This document shows, in pieces, positions 1-7,382 of a stretch of 17,946 nucleotides of DNA. Position 1 is the stretch's first letter, and every line of letters starts with the position of its first letter. The DNA lies in the NCBI GenBank assembly GCA_964396025.1, contig CAYNBT010000017.1, forward strand, positions 1 to 17,946, written 5' to 3'. Both the position numbers and the translations under genes were made by a program. The stretch is from CAYNBT01 sp964396025. Its GTDB lineage: Bacteria > Patescibacteriota > WWE3 > UBA101185 > UBA10185. The notes under the pieces are model-generated. The model did not search any database. It saw nothing but the letters and a program-made list of their open reading frames with translations, and had not been told where the DNA came from.

Positions 1-12
1 CTGATTCTCTAC

Positions 13-48
13 AACGGCCATCTGCCTCAAGCACATGGCCGTTTTTTT
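13..48 (+). terminator. Rho-independent terminator of an upstream gene
   Basis: AACGGCCAT (13-21) pairs perfectly with ATGGCCGTT (35-43) around a 13-nt loop, and the stem runs into seven T residues (42-48). This is a textbook intrinsic terminator on the plus strand. It ends whatever transcription unit lies before the window, so the promoter that follows starts a new unit. Confidence 0.85.
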
Positions 49-51
49 ATA

Positions 52-81
52 TTGACTATAACTTTGCGACATGACTATACT
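52..81 (+). promoter_or_regulatory. Sigma-70-type promoter of the pilus gene cluster
   Basis: TTGACT (52-57) and TATACT (76-81) are separated by 18 nt, and each matches the consensus at five of six positions. The expected transcription start, about seven bases past the -10, falls at about 88. That is next to the ATG at 90, so the first gene would be translated from a leaderless or nearly leaderless mRNA. No Shine-Dalgarno sequence could fit. Confidence 0.75.
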
Positions 82-89
82 TTAAGCAT

Positions 90-797
90 ATGGATTTTAA
101 TTCTGTCCAAAATCCCAAGAAGTTAATTAAAATCTGGGTTCTGGTTTTTATCTTGATGGGAACTTTTGTCTCATTAATTCTGTTGATTGCAGGTACTTTG
201 GGCTTTGTAAAAGATGCTCCCGCACTACGTTGGCTTACAGGTAATAACACTCAACTACTCCCCGTATTCCCCGGTTCTTATTCTACAATAAAAGATGGCG
301 AGCACATGTGGACAATACACGAGATGCAACCTGTTTTTGAATCAATAAACATAGAGGGTGATAGTGCGTTTCTTGTTGTTTCTTACGAACTCAAACGTGG
401 CGAGAAGAAGACTGTAAAAATCTTTTTGACCGGCCCTACTAATCCGGGTTTAGTTAGTCAAACTCTTTACGGTACTTCCAAAGAGAGTGCTTATGTTGAT
501 CCAACCGCTCTAATGGGCAAGTTAGTTGTGGGTCAACAAATTCGAGTTGGTTACGTTGCTGCAGTGCCTGCAAAAGAAGTTCGTTCTGTTGAGTTTTGTA
601 CATTAGATCCTGTGCTGTGTAATTTGAGTAACCTATTCGATTCAAACTCTATGAAAGTTCAAAGTTTTGACAAACGTCGCTTGATAACAGACTCGCTTGT
701 TTTACCTGGTTACTACATTTTTACTGATCTTATTGATCCAAACTCACTTGATATAAACAATGTGGTTAATGTGGAGGACAATGCTCCAGAAAATTAA
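90..797 (+). CDS. Membrane-anchored protein of unknown function, first gene of the pilus cluster
   Basis: I do not recognise this 235-residue protein. It has a basic N-terminus, one long hydrophobic segment at about residues 15-40, and then a roughly 195-residue polar domain of probable beta-rich character. This suggests a single-pass protein with the bulk outside the membrane. There is no prepilin-type cleavage motif. The ATG lies directly at the predicted transcription start, implying leaderless translation. Its 3' end overlaps the next gene by 17 bases, and that gene's Shine-Dalgarno sequence lies inside this one. Co-transcription with a giant surface protein and a PilX-like protein suggests a role in pilus display or surface attachment. 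That role is inferred from position only. Confidence 0.75.
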   Translation: MDFNSVQNPKKLIKIWVLVFILMGTFVSLILLIAGTLGFVKDAPALRWLTGNNTQLLPVFPGSYSTIKDGEHMWTIHEMQPVFESINIEGDSAFLVVSYELKRGEKKTVKIFLTGPTNPGLVSQTLYGTSKESAYVDPTALMGKLVVGQQIRVGYVAAVPAKEVRSVEFCTLDPVLCNLSNLFDSNSMKVQSFDKRRLITDSLVLPGYYIFTDLIDPNSLDINNVVNVEDNAPEN

Positions 798-3609
798 CAT
801 CCTATCTACTGCAAAAATTCTGGTTTTTGTTGTATGCGCAGTTTACTTTTCTAAATCTTCTGTTGTTTATGCTCAAGGTGTCTGTGCTGCACCACCTGAT
901 TATTGCATTGGTACTAAAGTTTTGGATCGAGGTACCGGCTGTAGTAAATCTGGAAACACATGTAGAACTGATTACTTACGAATGACTGTGAATTGCGGAG
1001 GTAGTTGTGCCTATTCAATCAGTGGTTACGAATGTGTGTCAAATGTACCTAATGGTAATGGGCAGTGTCCCTCAACAGTTCATACATATACAGGCACTTG
1101 TTGTGTAAACTCCGGTGGTGGAAGCAATGGTGGCTGCACGAACAACAACAACTGCGATCCCGGAGAAGATCCCTTATGTCCAGACTGTAGTGGTGGTGGT
1201 GATCCCGATGCTTGTGGTGATTTGTGTGCTGAGGGGGTTTCCACGGGCGGTGGTGGCGTAAATGTTACTTGGCAAGATGAGGGTATTTGTAGCATAGCTG
1301 GGCTTGGGTGTTCCTCGTGGATAGGTTCCTCCGGTGCCTGTGATCAAAACGGTGAGAATTGTATACGTGTGTGTGATGGTGCTGTATGCGGTGGAAGTCC
1401 TGCACCATATACTCAAATTGCCGGAAACGTTATGACAAATACAGGTACTCCTATAAGCGGCGTACCTATATATGTAGAAGAAGTTGGGAATTCCACGAAC
1501 AACAGAACTGCTGTAACAAGCAGCACTGGGGGATGGGGCGTAGATCTTCTAAAAATCGGAAACAACAGCCGCTTTAGGGTTATTCCACTTTGGACTAAGA
1601 ACACACCTTCCGGAGGTGTTCCATTCACGCCGGAGGGTCTTAAAGGATTCGGTAAAACTATTGCGTGTACATCAACTCGCCCCTGTGTAGATGCTGCAAC
1701 TGGCAATAATGTTCCCGTAAACAGCCAAGCGTACACAAATCAGAACACGGATGAAATGGATCCCGGAGGTGGTGGTTACCCTGTTGGCGATAGCTGCGGT
1801 TCCCATAGGAATTTGGCAGGTACCCAAATAGGTGCGCGTTGTAACTTTGTGTACGACGTAGTACAAAACTATGCCCCAACGGGTACGATAACTGCGTTAT
1901 CCGGAACTACTTTTCCATATACACAAACCATTAATCTTAGATTAAATGCTTCGGATGTTGACGCAAATTTAAGTTATGGTCAGATCTGGGTAAGAAAAGC
2001 TAATGGCAATGCATGGGCACCCGGATATTCTTGGACTCAAGTTCCTCAACCCGCCAATGCCGGTGGAAACATAAGTTGCTCAGGTGGTACATGCGCAGGC
2101 ACCAAGACACTTGATTTGCGTGCGCTGTTTCCAAATCAACCAAGTAGTTTCTATACAGGAACATGGTGGGCGATGATTCAGGTTGTTGATACTTTTGGTG
2201 TACGCCCAAATGATCCTGAGTCCGGCGCTTGTACTGGTAGAATAGTTCCCGGAATCACAGAGACCTTACCAGCAGGTTGGAAGGAATGTAGCCCCACCAA
2301 TGCTGATGCTGTGCTGCTTACTATTACTCCCCCACCTCCCGTGACTATCTCAGGATCTTTGATTCGAGTTCCAAATGGAAATGCTTGTACAAATCAAGGG
2401 ACCTTAACATCTTCAAACTTTTCAAATGCAACCCTCACGTCAACATATAGAGAAACTTCTACTGGTGTAACCAGAACCGGTGACGTTACCGAATCTGCTG
2501 GCACATTCAGCATTACAAATGTGCCTCAAGGCTCCGGCACCATTGGTATTGATCAAGAAATAACTCCAATTGGTCTTCCCTCTTTCAAGTATAGATTGCA
2601 ATGTATAAACGGAAGTTCAGCTGGAGTTGTAGGTAATACTGCGGCACTCACAGTTGATAGTAATCCTGAACCAGCTGTTCTTGGTTACAAATTAATTTCC
2701 AAAGGTTGGTTTACAACAAGAGATGGAGATGTGTACGCCGGCTTTAGTGATAATTCCTCTATAAACCCTAGCATTACCGTGGGCATCCCTCCCGAGGCTG
2801 ATGTGACTGCAGTAGGTTTTTGGGCTTATCTAGTGAACAACGGAACTGTCTTTGGTGGCGAAGCGTTGTCTGTAAAAGACCCTCTCAACAATAACAAGTA
2901 CGCAACACCAATAAACAGAAGTGCGAGCAGAGTGCGCCCGACTTCTACTTGGCCTGCAAGTTATGACTACACGCTGCCCAATAATTCATCTGTGATAAAC
3001 GTTTCAGGTGATGCAAACTGTGCTGCCATGTTAAGAACCACAAACCTGAATCCAAACAACGTTTATGTAGCCAATGGTGCGTGCATAAACAGAGCTATTA
3101 CTAACGTTGCCGCCACAGGTTACTTGGTGTCTACAGATGGTATTGTTGTAATCCATGCAAGTGATTCCACTGACATTGTATTTGATCGTATTGTTAGGGT
3201 AGCCGGAAACGATCCTGAGCGCAGAATCTTGATCGTAACACCGGGAAAGGTGCGAGTTACACGTGCGGTGGGTTCAGCATTGGTCTTATCAACGGCACAA
3301 CCGCATATTCAAGCCTCAATAATTTCCGGTGGCGGAGTGGAGTTTGAAGGCACAACGGATTCTACAGCCTCGCCTGATACTACAGTAATCATTGATGGTC
3401 CGATAATTTCCGGAGGTATAACAGCTTCAAGAAATGCCGGAAGTATAGCTATGAATCGCGACCGAGGTATCAGCAATGGTTATCCATCCGAGTTTATAGT
3501 TTATAACAAGAATTTGATTCATCAACTTACTTATAGTGAGAGGAATCATGCTACGCTAAATAGAACAGGGCTTTTTGTAGTCGACGTAACTATAGATGCT
3601 ACAGATTAA
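781..3609 (+). CDS. Large secreted cysteine-rich adhesin-like protein, putative pilus-associated
   Basis: This 942-residue exported protein has a Sec-type signal peptide over residues 1-30, with cleavage plausible after VVYA. Residues about 30-205 contain 22 cysteines, Gly/Asn-rich linkers and a CDPGEDPLCPDC segment, similar to the CEPGE-type cysteine motif of bacterial and archaeal surface proteins. Residues about 211-270 and again about 520-600 look like carboxypeptidase-regulatory/Cna-B-like beta sandwiches (IAGNVMTNTGTPISGVPIYV). Residues about 363-483 look cadherin- or Ig-like. The C-terminal third is beta-rich with repeated IISGG segments. I chose the ATG at 781 because GGAGG (773-777) precedes it. 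In-frame ATGs at 760 and 769 lie upstream, further inside the previous gene. Its place ahead of the pilins suggests a pilus tip or cell-surface adhesin, analogous in position only to PilY1. Confidence 0.8.
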   Translation: MLQKINILSTAKILVFVVCAVYFSKSSVVYAQGVCAAPPDYCIGTKVLDRGTGCSKSGNTCRTDYLRMTVNCGGSCAYSISGYECVSNVPNGNGQCPSTVHTYTGTCCVNSGGGSNGGCTNNNNCDPGEDPLCPDCSGGGDPDACGDLCAEGVSTGGGGVNVTWQDEGICSIAGLGCSSWIGSSGACDQNGENCIRVCDGAVCGGSPAPYTQIAGNVMTNTGTPISGVPIYVEEVGNSTNNRTAVTSSTGGWGVDLLKIGNNSRFRVIPLWTKNTPSGGVPFTPEGLKGFGKTIACTSTRPCVDAATGNNVPVNSQAYTNQNTDEMDPGGGGYPVGDSCGSHRNLAGTQIGARCNFVYDVVQNYAPTGTITALSGTTFPYTQTINLRLNASDVDANLSYGQIWVRKANGNAWAPGYSWTQVPQPANAGGNISCSGGTCAGTKTLDLRALFPNQPSSFYTGTWWAMIQVVDTFGVRPNDPESGACTGRIVPGITETLPAGWKECSPTNADAVLLTITPPPPVTISGSLIRVPNGNACTNQGTLTSSNFSNATLTSTYRETSTGVTRTGDVTESAGTFSITNVPQGSGTIGIDQEITPIGLPSFKYRLQCINGSSAGVVGNTAALTVDSNPEPAVLGYKLISKGWFTTRDGDVYAGFSDNSSINPSITVGIPPEADVTAVGFWAYLVNNGTVFGGEALSVKDPLNNNKYATPINRSASRVRPTSTWPASYDYTLPNNSSVINVSGDANCAAMLRTTNLNPNNVYVANGACINRAITNVAATGYLVSTDGIVVIHASDSTDIVFDRIVRVAGNDPERRILIVTPGKVRVTRAVGSALVLSTAQPHIQASIISGGGVEFEGTTDSTASPDTTVIIDGPIISGGITASRNAGSIAMNRDRGISNGYPSEFIVYNKNLIHQLTYSERNHATLNRTGLFVVDVTIDATD

Positions 3610-3612
3610 TTT

Positions 3613-4515
3613 ATGAAATACTTAAACGAAACTTTAAAAAATCAACGTGGACAGGTTTTACTCTTTGTAATTGTTACTATGACCATAGCTTTGGCTGTAG
3701 GTGTTGGAGTATCGTTGAGGACAATCTCGTCCATCTCTAGGGTTGCCCGAACCGATACCTCATCCAGAGTGCTTGCTGCTGCTGAGGGTGGGCTTGAAAG
3801 ATTCCTAACGAAGACCAACAATGAACTTTCTGTACTTGCTAATGCGTGTACTTCCAGTGATCCCAACACTGCCCCATCTCAATGTGAGATAACATTTCCA
3901 AGCACTGTCGATTCTGTTGATGCTCTAGCTGTGGTGCAGGTGTTAGAGCTAGGTGCAAACGATCCTGAATACACATTTTCGGCCAAAAAAGATGCTGTTA
4001 CCGAAATCAACCTTTCCGGATACGATTCACATCCTGCCAGCGTCGGTGTAAACGAGATCAAAGTTTGTTGGAAAAGCCCTTCCGGTGGTGTGCCAACAGA
4101 TATGTATTACTTAGCCTACAGCCCTAGTGCCATGATTAAGAACGGTGCCTGCTATGGGGGGAACTTTGGATGCGGAACCAGTTCTGTTGTGAAAACAGGT
4201 TTTTCATTGAGTAGTAACACGGACCCACTCTATACAAGCTGTTTTACCATTGGAAACACTGCGGGTTCTGCAGATCTTCCTGATGATGTAGTTGGTTTAC
4301 GTATTCGTTCTTTGGGTGGAGATGCTGATTTCAGAATATCGGTTGTTAATTCAGGCGTGTTGCCACTACAAGGTTATGAAATTATTTCCACTGGCCTGCT
4401 TACAGATGTTGCCAATGTCAAAACCATTAAAACGATTCGTGCAAAACGCTCTTTGCCCTATCTACCAGGAATGTTCGATTTCGGTCTGTATTCCGACACA
4501 GGGACTATTGACTAG
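3613..4515 (+). CDS. PilX/GspK-like minor pilin, E5-less (first paralogue)
   Basis: A 300-residue protein with a short basic leader (MKYLNETLKNQRG) followed by a hydrophobic helix starting QVLLFVIVTM. This resembles the PilX N-terminal region and GspK-type pseudopilins. The residue at +5 after the candidate Gly cleavage point is Phe, not the Glu typical of stacking pilins, which fits a tip subunit. The rest is a large extracytoplasmic domain with several cysteines. It is paralogous to the product of 8415-9254: both contain a VCW(K/Q)S segment, an LR(I/M)RSL segment, and a near-C-terminal PYLPxxFDFxLYS motif. The gene starts 3 nt after the previous stop and has no clear Shine-Dalgarno, so translational coupling is likely. 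Cleavage by the prepilin peptidase is inferred, not shown. Confidence 0.75.
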   Translation: MKYLNETLKNQRGQVLLFVIVTMTIALAVGVGVSLRTISSISRVARTDTSSRVLAAAEGGLERFLTKTNNELSVLANACTSSDPNTAPSQCEITFPSTVDSVDALAVVQVLELGANDPEYTFSAKKDAVTEINLSGYDSHPASVGVNEIKVCWKSPSGGVPTDMYYLAYSPSAMIKNGACYGGNFGCGTSSVVKTGFSLSSNTDPLYTSCFTIGNTAGSADLPDDVVGLRIRSLGGDADFRISVVNSGVLPLQGYEIISTGLLTDVANVKTIKTIRAKRSLPYLPGMFDFGLYSDTGTID

Positions 4516-4536
4516 CAAATCTACTAAGGAGATACT
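4508..4536 (+). promoter_or_regulatory. Probable internal promoter for the major pilin
   Basis: TTGACT (4508-4513) and GATACT (4531-4536) are spaced by 17 nt and straddle the stop codon of the preceding gene. The predicted start of transcription is near 4543, giving a leader of about 60 nt that carries GGAGGTG. AAGGAG (4526-4531) lies just before it and overlaps the -10 by one base. The -10 match is only 4 of 6, so this remains a prediction. Confidence 0.5.
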
Positions 4537-4590
4537 TAAGTTATGAACTTTACACTGCCCAATTTTCAAAACATTAAAAAAATGAAGAAG

Positions 4591-4597
4591 GGAGGTG
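4591..4597 (+). promoter_or_regulatory. Strong Shine-Dalgarno deciding the major pilin start
   Basis: GGAGGTG lies 5 nt before the ATG at 4603, the strongest ribosome site in the pilin array. It favours 4603 over the in-frame ATG at 4543. The 4543 start would give an unusually long 32-residue leader before the prepilin cleavage site, against 12 residues from 4603. Confidence 0.8.
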
Positions 4598-4602
4598 TAT
4601 AT

Positions 4603-5172
4603 ATGTTTAACAAATCTTTACGCAAAGATGCAAAGGGTTTTACGCTTATCGAACTTTTGATCGTTATCGTTATCATTGGTATTTTGGCAGGAGTTTTGGT
4701 GGCTGTTATAAATCCGGCTGCTCAGCAAAATAGAGCTAGAGATGCAACAGTACAAGCAGGATTAAATAAGATGGCATTAGCTGTTGGAAGTTTTAACGCA
4801 GCTTACGGACGACTTCCTAGCACAACTGAGTTTGGTGGTATTATAGATGGCGAAACTGCAGCTCCTACCTGTGCACTTGCTGCGGGTGTAGTTACATGTA
4901 CCTACACTATGACCAGCATACCTCTGCCTACAGTAAACTGTAGTGCTAATCAAAACTGCTGTGCAGCATCGCCAAACAATTTCGTAGGTAATGGCGATGC
5001 CGCTGGAGATGAAACTCCCTGTGTTTTTAGATACTCTGGCGATACTGCAACAGGAAGATTCAGAATCTGGGGCAAATCATATGGTATAAGCAACGGTACA
5101 TTTCTTTACGACAGTACAGATGGAGGACAAATCAAACAGTGTGACAATTTGAACGCAACAACAACTTGTTAG
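4603..5172 (+). CDS. Type IV prepilin, probable major pilin
   Basis: A 189-residue prepilin. The leader MFNKSLRKDAKG ends in the Gly of the prepilin-peptidase site, followed by FTLIELLIVIVIIGILAGVL with Glu at +5, the classic assembly residue. After the N-terminal helix comes VINPAAQQNRARDA, a motif also present in the prepilins at 5811 and 6344. The C-terminal domain holds eight cysteines including the last residue, so disulfide stabilisation is likely. The case for this being the major subunit is its private promoter, its strong Shine-Dalgarno and the hairpin terminator immediately after the gene. Together these would make it the most abundant product of the cluster. The gene name pilA would fit the role, but orthology cannot be shown here. 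Confidence 0.9.
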   Translation: MFNKSLRKDAKGFTLIELLIVIVIIGILAGVLVAVINPAAQQNRARDATVQAGLNKMALAVGSFNAAYGRLPSTTEFGGIIDGETAAPTCALAAGVVTCTYTMTSIPLPTVNCSANQNCCAASPNNFVGNGDAAGDETPCVFRYSGDTATGRFRIWGKSYGISNGTFLYDSTDGGQIKQCDNLNATTTC

Positions 5173-5182
5173 TTAATCTTTG

Positions 5183-5207
5183 GCCCCACCATCACGGTGG
5201 GGCTTTT
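5183..5207 (+). terminator. Hairpin terminator or attenuator after the major pilin
   Basis: GCCCCACC (5183-5190) pairs with GGTGGGGC (5196-5203) around a 5-nt loop, an eight-pair GC-rich stem followed by only four T residues. The short T run suggests partial termination. That would give abundant major pilin message with some read-through into the minor prepilin genes, whose first start codon is only 11 nt further on. Confidence 0.7.
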
Positions 5208-5217
5208 GAGTATAAAA

Positions 5218-5793
5218 ATGCAAAAGAACAGAATAAAACAATTTAACAAGGGTTTCACGTTGATAGAACTATTAGTCGTAGTTTCTGTCTTAGGTGTACT
5301 AGTTGGTGTTACTGTAAGTGTTATGGGAGTTAACAGAACAAGAAATTCAGGTGAGGATGGTGTTCGTATTGCCAACGTGTCTAAAATCGCGCAAGGTATT
5401 GAGGCTTTTTTGGCTGCTGAGGGAAGATTGCCTGTAACTGATCCCACAACGTTTAACCCACTCAACGGTCCTGATGCTGCAACAATAGGGTTTTACATTA
5501 GTGCTTGGCCTGTTGCAAACACATTTGGAGCTCCTGCAGGGACTATACGCTATCAATATTCAATAGTAGAAAATTCATCGATTTGTATCTCGGTGCAACG
5601 CGCAACAGATGCAAATCAGTACTACAAATATATCAGCCCTTGGGATGCTTCCCTAACCGGTGGACGTAGAGCTTGTGCGAGCACAGTTGTTGTGTGTGCT
5701 AATGCTGCAACTCCGGCTTCCGTTGCATGTGATGGAGCCTTAACAGATAATGATTTTGCAGGATGCAGCGACTTAAGTAATGTAGCGTGCTAG
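5218..5793 (+). CDS. Type IV prepilin-like protein (minor pilin 1)
   Basis: A 191-residue protein. The leader MQKNRIKQFNKG is followed by FTLIELLVVVSVLGVLVGVT, so the cleavage Gly and the Glu at +5 are both present. The domain behind the helix differs from its neighbours: it lacks the INPA motif and instead has RNSGEDGVR. It contains at least six cysteines, the last being the C-terminal residue as in the major pilin. The ATG at 5218 is preferred over an in-frame GTG at 5197, which lies in the loop-proximal part of the terminator hairpin. There is no visible Shine-Dalgarno, so expression is probably low. It is likely a minor pilin or pseudopilin in the same fibre. Confidence 0.85.
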   Translation: MQKNRIKQFNKGFTLIELLVVVSVLGVLVGVTVSVMGVNRTRNSGEDGVRIANVSKIAQGIEAFLAAEGRLPVTDPTTFNPLNGPDAATIGFYISAWPVANTFGAPAGTIRYQYSIVENSSICISVQRATDANQYYKYISPWDASLTGGRRACASTVVVCANAATPASVACDGALTDNDFAGCSDLSNVAC

Positions 5794-5810
5794 ACCATTT
5801 TGGAATAATT

Positions 5811-6344
5811 ATGTTTTTAAAACACTTAAATGCTAAAAAAAATGAATCGGGTTTTACTCTTATTGAACTTTTGTTGGTTGTTATATTAATTGCTGTTTTA
5901 GCGGGCGCATTACTTACGGTCATAAATCCCGCCGGACTTAGATCTAAATCAAGAGATTCTCAAAGAGTAGCGGATTTAAAAAAGATTCAAGCTGCCTTGG
6001 AGCTCTATTTTGCAGACACTAGAAACTATCCCATTGCTTCTACGTGGGAGGTTGTTATCTCAAGTTCCGCCCTTGCTACGGCACTACAGCCTGCATATCT
6101 AAGTGTTGTTCCTTCTGATCCAAGAGGAGCCTCTGCTACGACTACTCCATGCACTGTTCCAACAGAAAACAGGTACAATTACAGAACTGATGCCATCGGA
6201 ACAATATACATTCTTACATCAATAATGGAGGTTCCAACGTCAAATAACGGACGAGAATGTCACGGTACTTCCAACTGGGCATTATTGGGTTGTGGTGGAA
6301 GTTACGCAACCAGTGATTTATGTTACGGTGTAGAAAACCCCTAA
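5811..6344 (+). CDS. Type IV prepilin-like protein (minor pilin 2)
   Basis: A 177-residue prepilin. The 14-residue leader ending in SG precedes FTLIELLLVVILIAVLAGAL, with Glu at +5. The following VINPAGLRSKSRDSQR, and the ALELYFADTRNYP segment after it, resemble the prepilin at 6344 and more distantly the major pilin, suggesting local duplication. Four cysteines lie in the C-terminal half. I chose the ATG at 5811 over an in-frame GTG at 5787 that overlaps the upstream gene. A weak GGA at 5802-5804 is the only ribosome-site candidate. Its stop codon overlaps the likely start of the next gene by one base (TAATG). Confidence 0.85.
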   Translation: MFLKHLNAKKNESGFTLIELLLVVILIAVLAGALLTVINPAGLRSKSRDSQRVADLKKIQAALELYFADTRNYPIASTWEVVISSSALATALQPAYLSVVPSDPRGASATTTPCTVPTENRYNYRTDAIGTIYILTSIMEVPTSNNGRECHGTSNWALLGCGGSYATSDLCYGVENP

Positions 6345-6850
6345 TGAGATTATTATCACATAGCTATGCTATGAAAAATGAGCACGGATTTAGCTTGCTG
6401 GAGCTGATGTACATTGTAATCATCGGTTCAATTCTGCTTGGTGCTACAGTGCTTATCTTACGTCCCAGCGACTTGAGAGCTCGTGCACGTGATGAAAATA
6501 GACTTTCTGACATATCGTCGCTTGAACGCGCCTTTGGCGAGTATTTCTTATCTAACGAATCATACCCCGGTGATGCAGACTATCTTTATGTAAGTACATC
6601 TTTGCCTGAAGGAGCCATATCCCCGCTTTTTAATGTGCAAAGCGGTTGGATTAAAACTAACATGTCTAGTTATCTCACAAAGCTACCTGTTGATCCCATC
6701 AATGATGCCACCTATAACTATTCGTACATGCAAAGTGGTTCAACATTTGAAATAAATGCTGTTATGGAATATCTTACCGAATATTCCCAAAATGATGGTG
6801 GTGACGACAGTAATGTATATGAGGTAGGTAATGACCTCACTATCATATAG
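6344..6850 (+). CDS. Type IV prepilin-like protein (minor pilin 3)
   Basis: A 168-residue prepilin. The cleavage region reads NEHG then FSLLELMYIVIIGSILLGAT, with Glu at +5. LRPSDLRARARDENR and EYFLSNESYP match the layout of the 5811 prepilin, so the two look like old duplicates. Unlike its neighbours it has essentially no cysteine in the mature domain. The start is uncertain. The ATG at 6344 overlaps the previous stop as TAATG, favouring coupled re-initiation. The ATG at 6371 would give a six-residue leader (MKNEHG), and an ATG at 6320 lies further into the upstream gene. The role is inferred to be a minor subunit of the same pilus. Confidence 0.8.
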   Translation: MRLLSHSYAMKNEHGFSLLELMYIVIIGSILLGATVLILRPSDLRARARDENRLSDISSLERAFGEYFLSNESYPGDADYLYVSTSLPEGAISPLFNVQSGWIKTNMSSYLTKLPVDPINDATYNYSYMQSGSTFEINAVMEYLTEYSQNDGGDDSNVYEVGNDLTII

Positions 6851-6875
6851 CGAAGTTTATGCTAACATAAAGTAT

Positions 6876-7382
6876 ATGGAACAAACTGCCCGTTCAGGTT
6901 TCACAATCATAGAATTACTCGTTGCTGTGTCCATAATCACAATTTTGTCCGGAGCATTAATCCCCGGCTTTACCAATTATTCCAAAAATCAAAACCTTAG
7001 GCAGGCCCAAGAGCAGGTAAAGAACGATTTAAGAACTGCGCAGGCAAATGCACTTACTGGTACAAATGCCTCCCCTACTCTCAAGCACTGGGGAATTCGT
7101 TTTACCCAAAACTCAGGCACATATGAATACTTTACATCGGAGAATACCACAGATTGTGGTAACGGACTTTATTATGCAAACAAAACTACCCAACCTTTGG
7201 CCGCAGGTATTGTTGTGAGGAGTCCTTCGGGTTGCGTATATTTTAGCTTTGCAAATGGAGATGCTTCTGCAGATTCTTCGATAACCTTGGGTTATCCCAG
7301 TCCGGACAATACAGTTTGTAGACTAGTAACAATCGATTCAGGAGGGTTGGTTTTGACAGGAGGAGATGCAGTATGTCCATAA
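6876..7382 (+). CDS. GspH/FimT-like prepilin (minor pilin 4)
   Basis: A 168-residue prepilin with the very short leader MEQTARSG followed by FTIIELLVAVSIITILSGAL. The Glu at +5 is present. The segment NLRQAQEQVKNDLRTAQANA after the helix is the pattern seen in GspH/FimT-type minor pseudopilins, which sit in the initiating complex at the fibre tip. An in-frame ATG at 6831 inside the previous gene would extend the leader by 15 residues and is less likely. The gene overlaps the next one by 10 bases, and the next gene's Shine-Dalgarno is embedded near its 3' end. Assignment to GspH/FimT is by pattern, not by alignment. Confidence 0.8.
   Translation: MEQTARSGFTIIELLVAVSIITILSGALIPGFTNYSKNQNLRQAQEQVKNDLRTAQANALTGTNASPTLKHWGIRFTQNSGTYEYFTSENTTDCGNGLYYANKTTQPLAAGIVVRSPSGCVYFSFANGDASADSSITLGYPSPDNTVCRLVTIDSGGLVLTGGDAVCP

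Noticed and set aside
760..780. Upstream ATGs at 760 and 769 as starts of the large surface protein
   Set aside because: The GGAGG at 773-777 lies downstream of both, and the signal peptide is well formed from 781.
5787..5810. GTG start for the 5811 prepilin
   Set aside because: It would overlap the previous gene and add eight residues to a leader that is already of normal length; the ATG at 5811 is enough.
6831..6875. ATG at 6831 as the start of the GspH/FimT-like prepilin
   Set aside because: It adds 15 residues ahead of an already complete prepilin leader and lies in the upstream gene. TAACAT at 6863-6868 would suit a leaderless start at 6876, but no -35 supports it, so I did not list a promoter.
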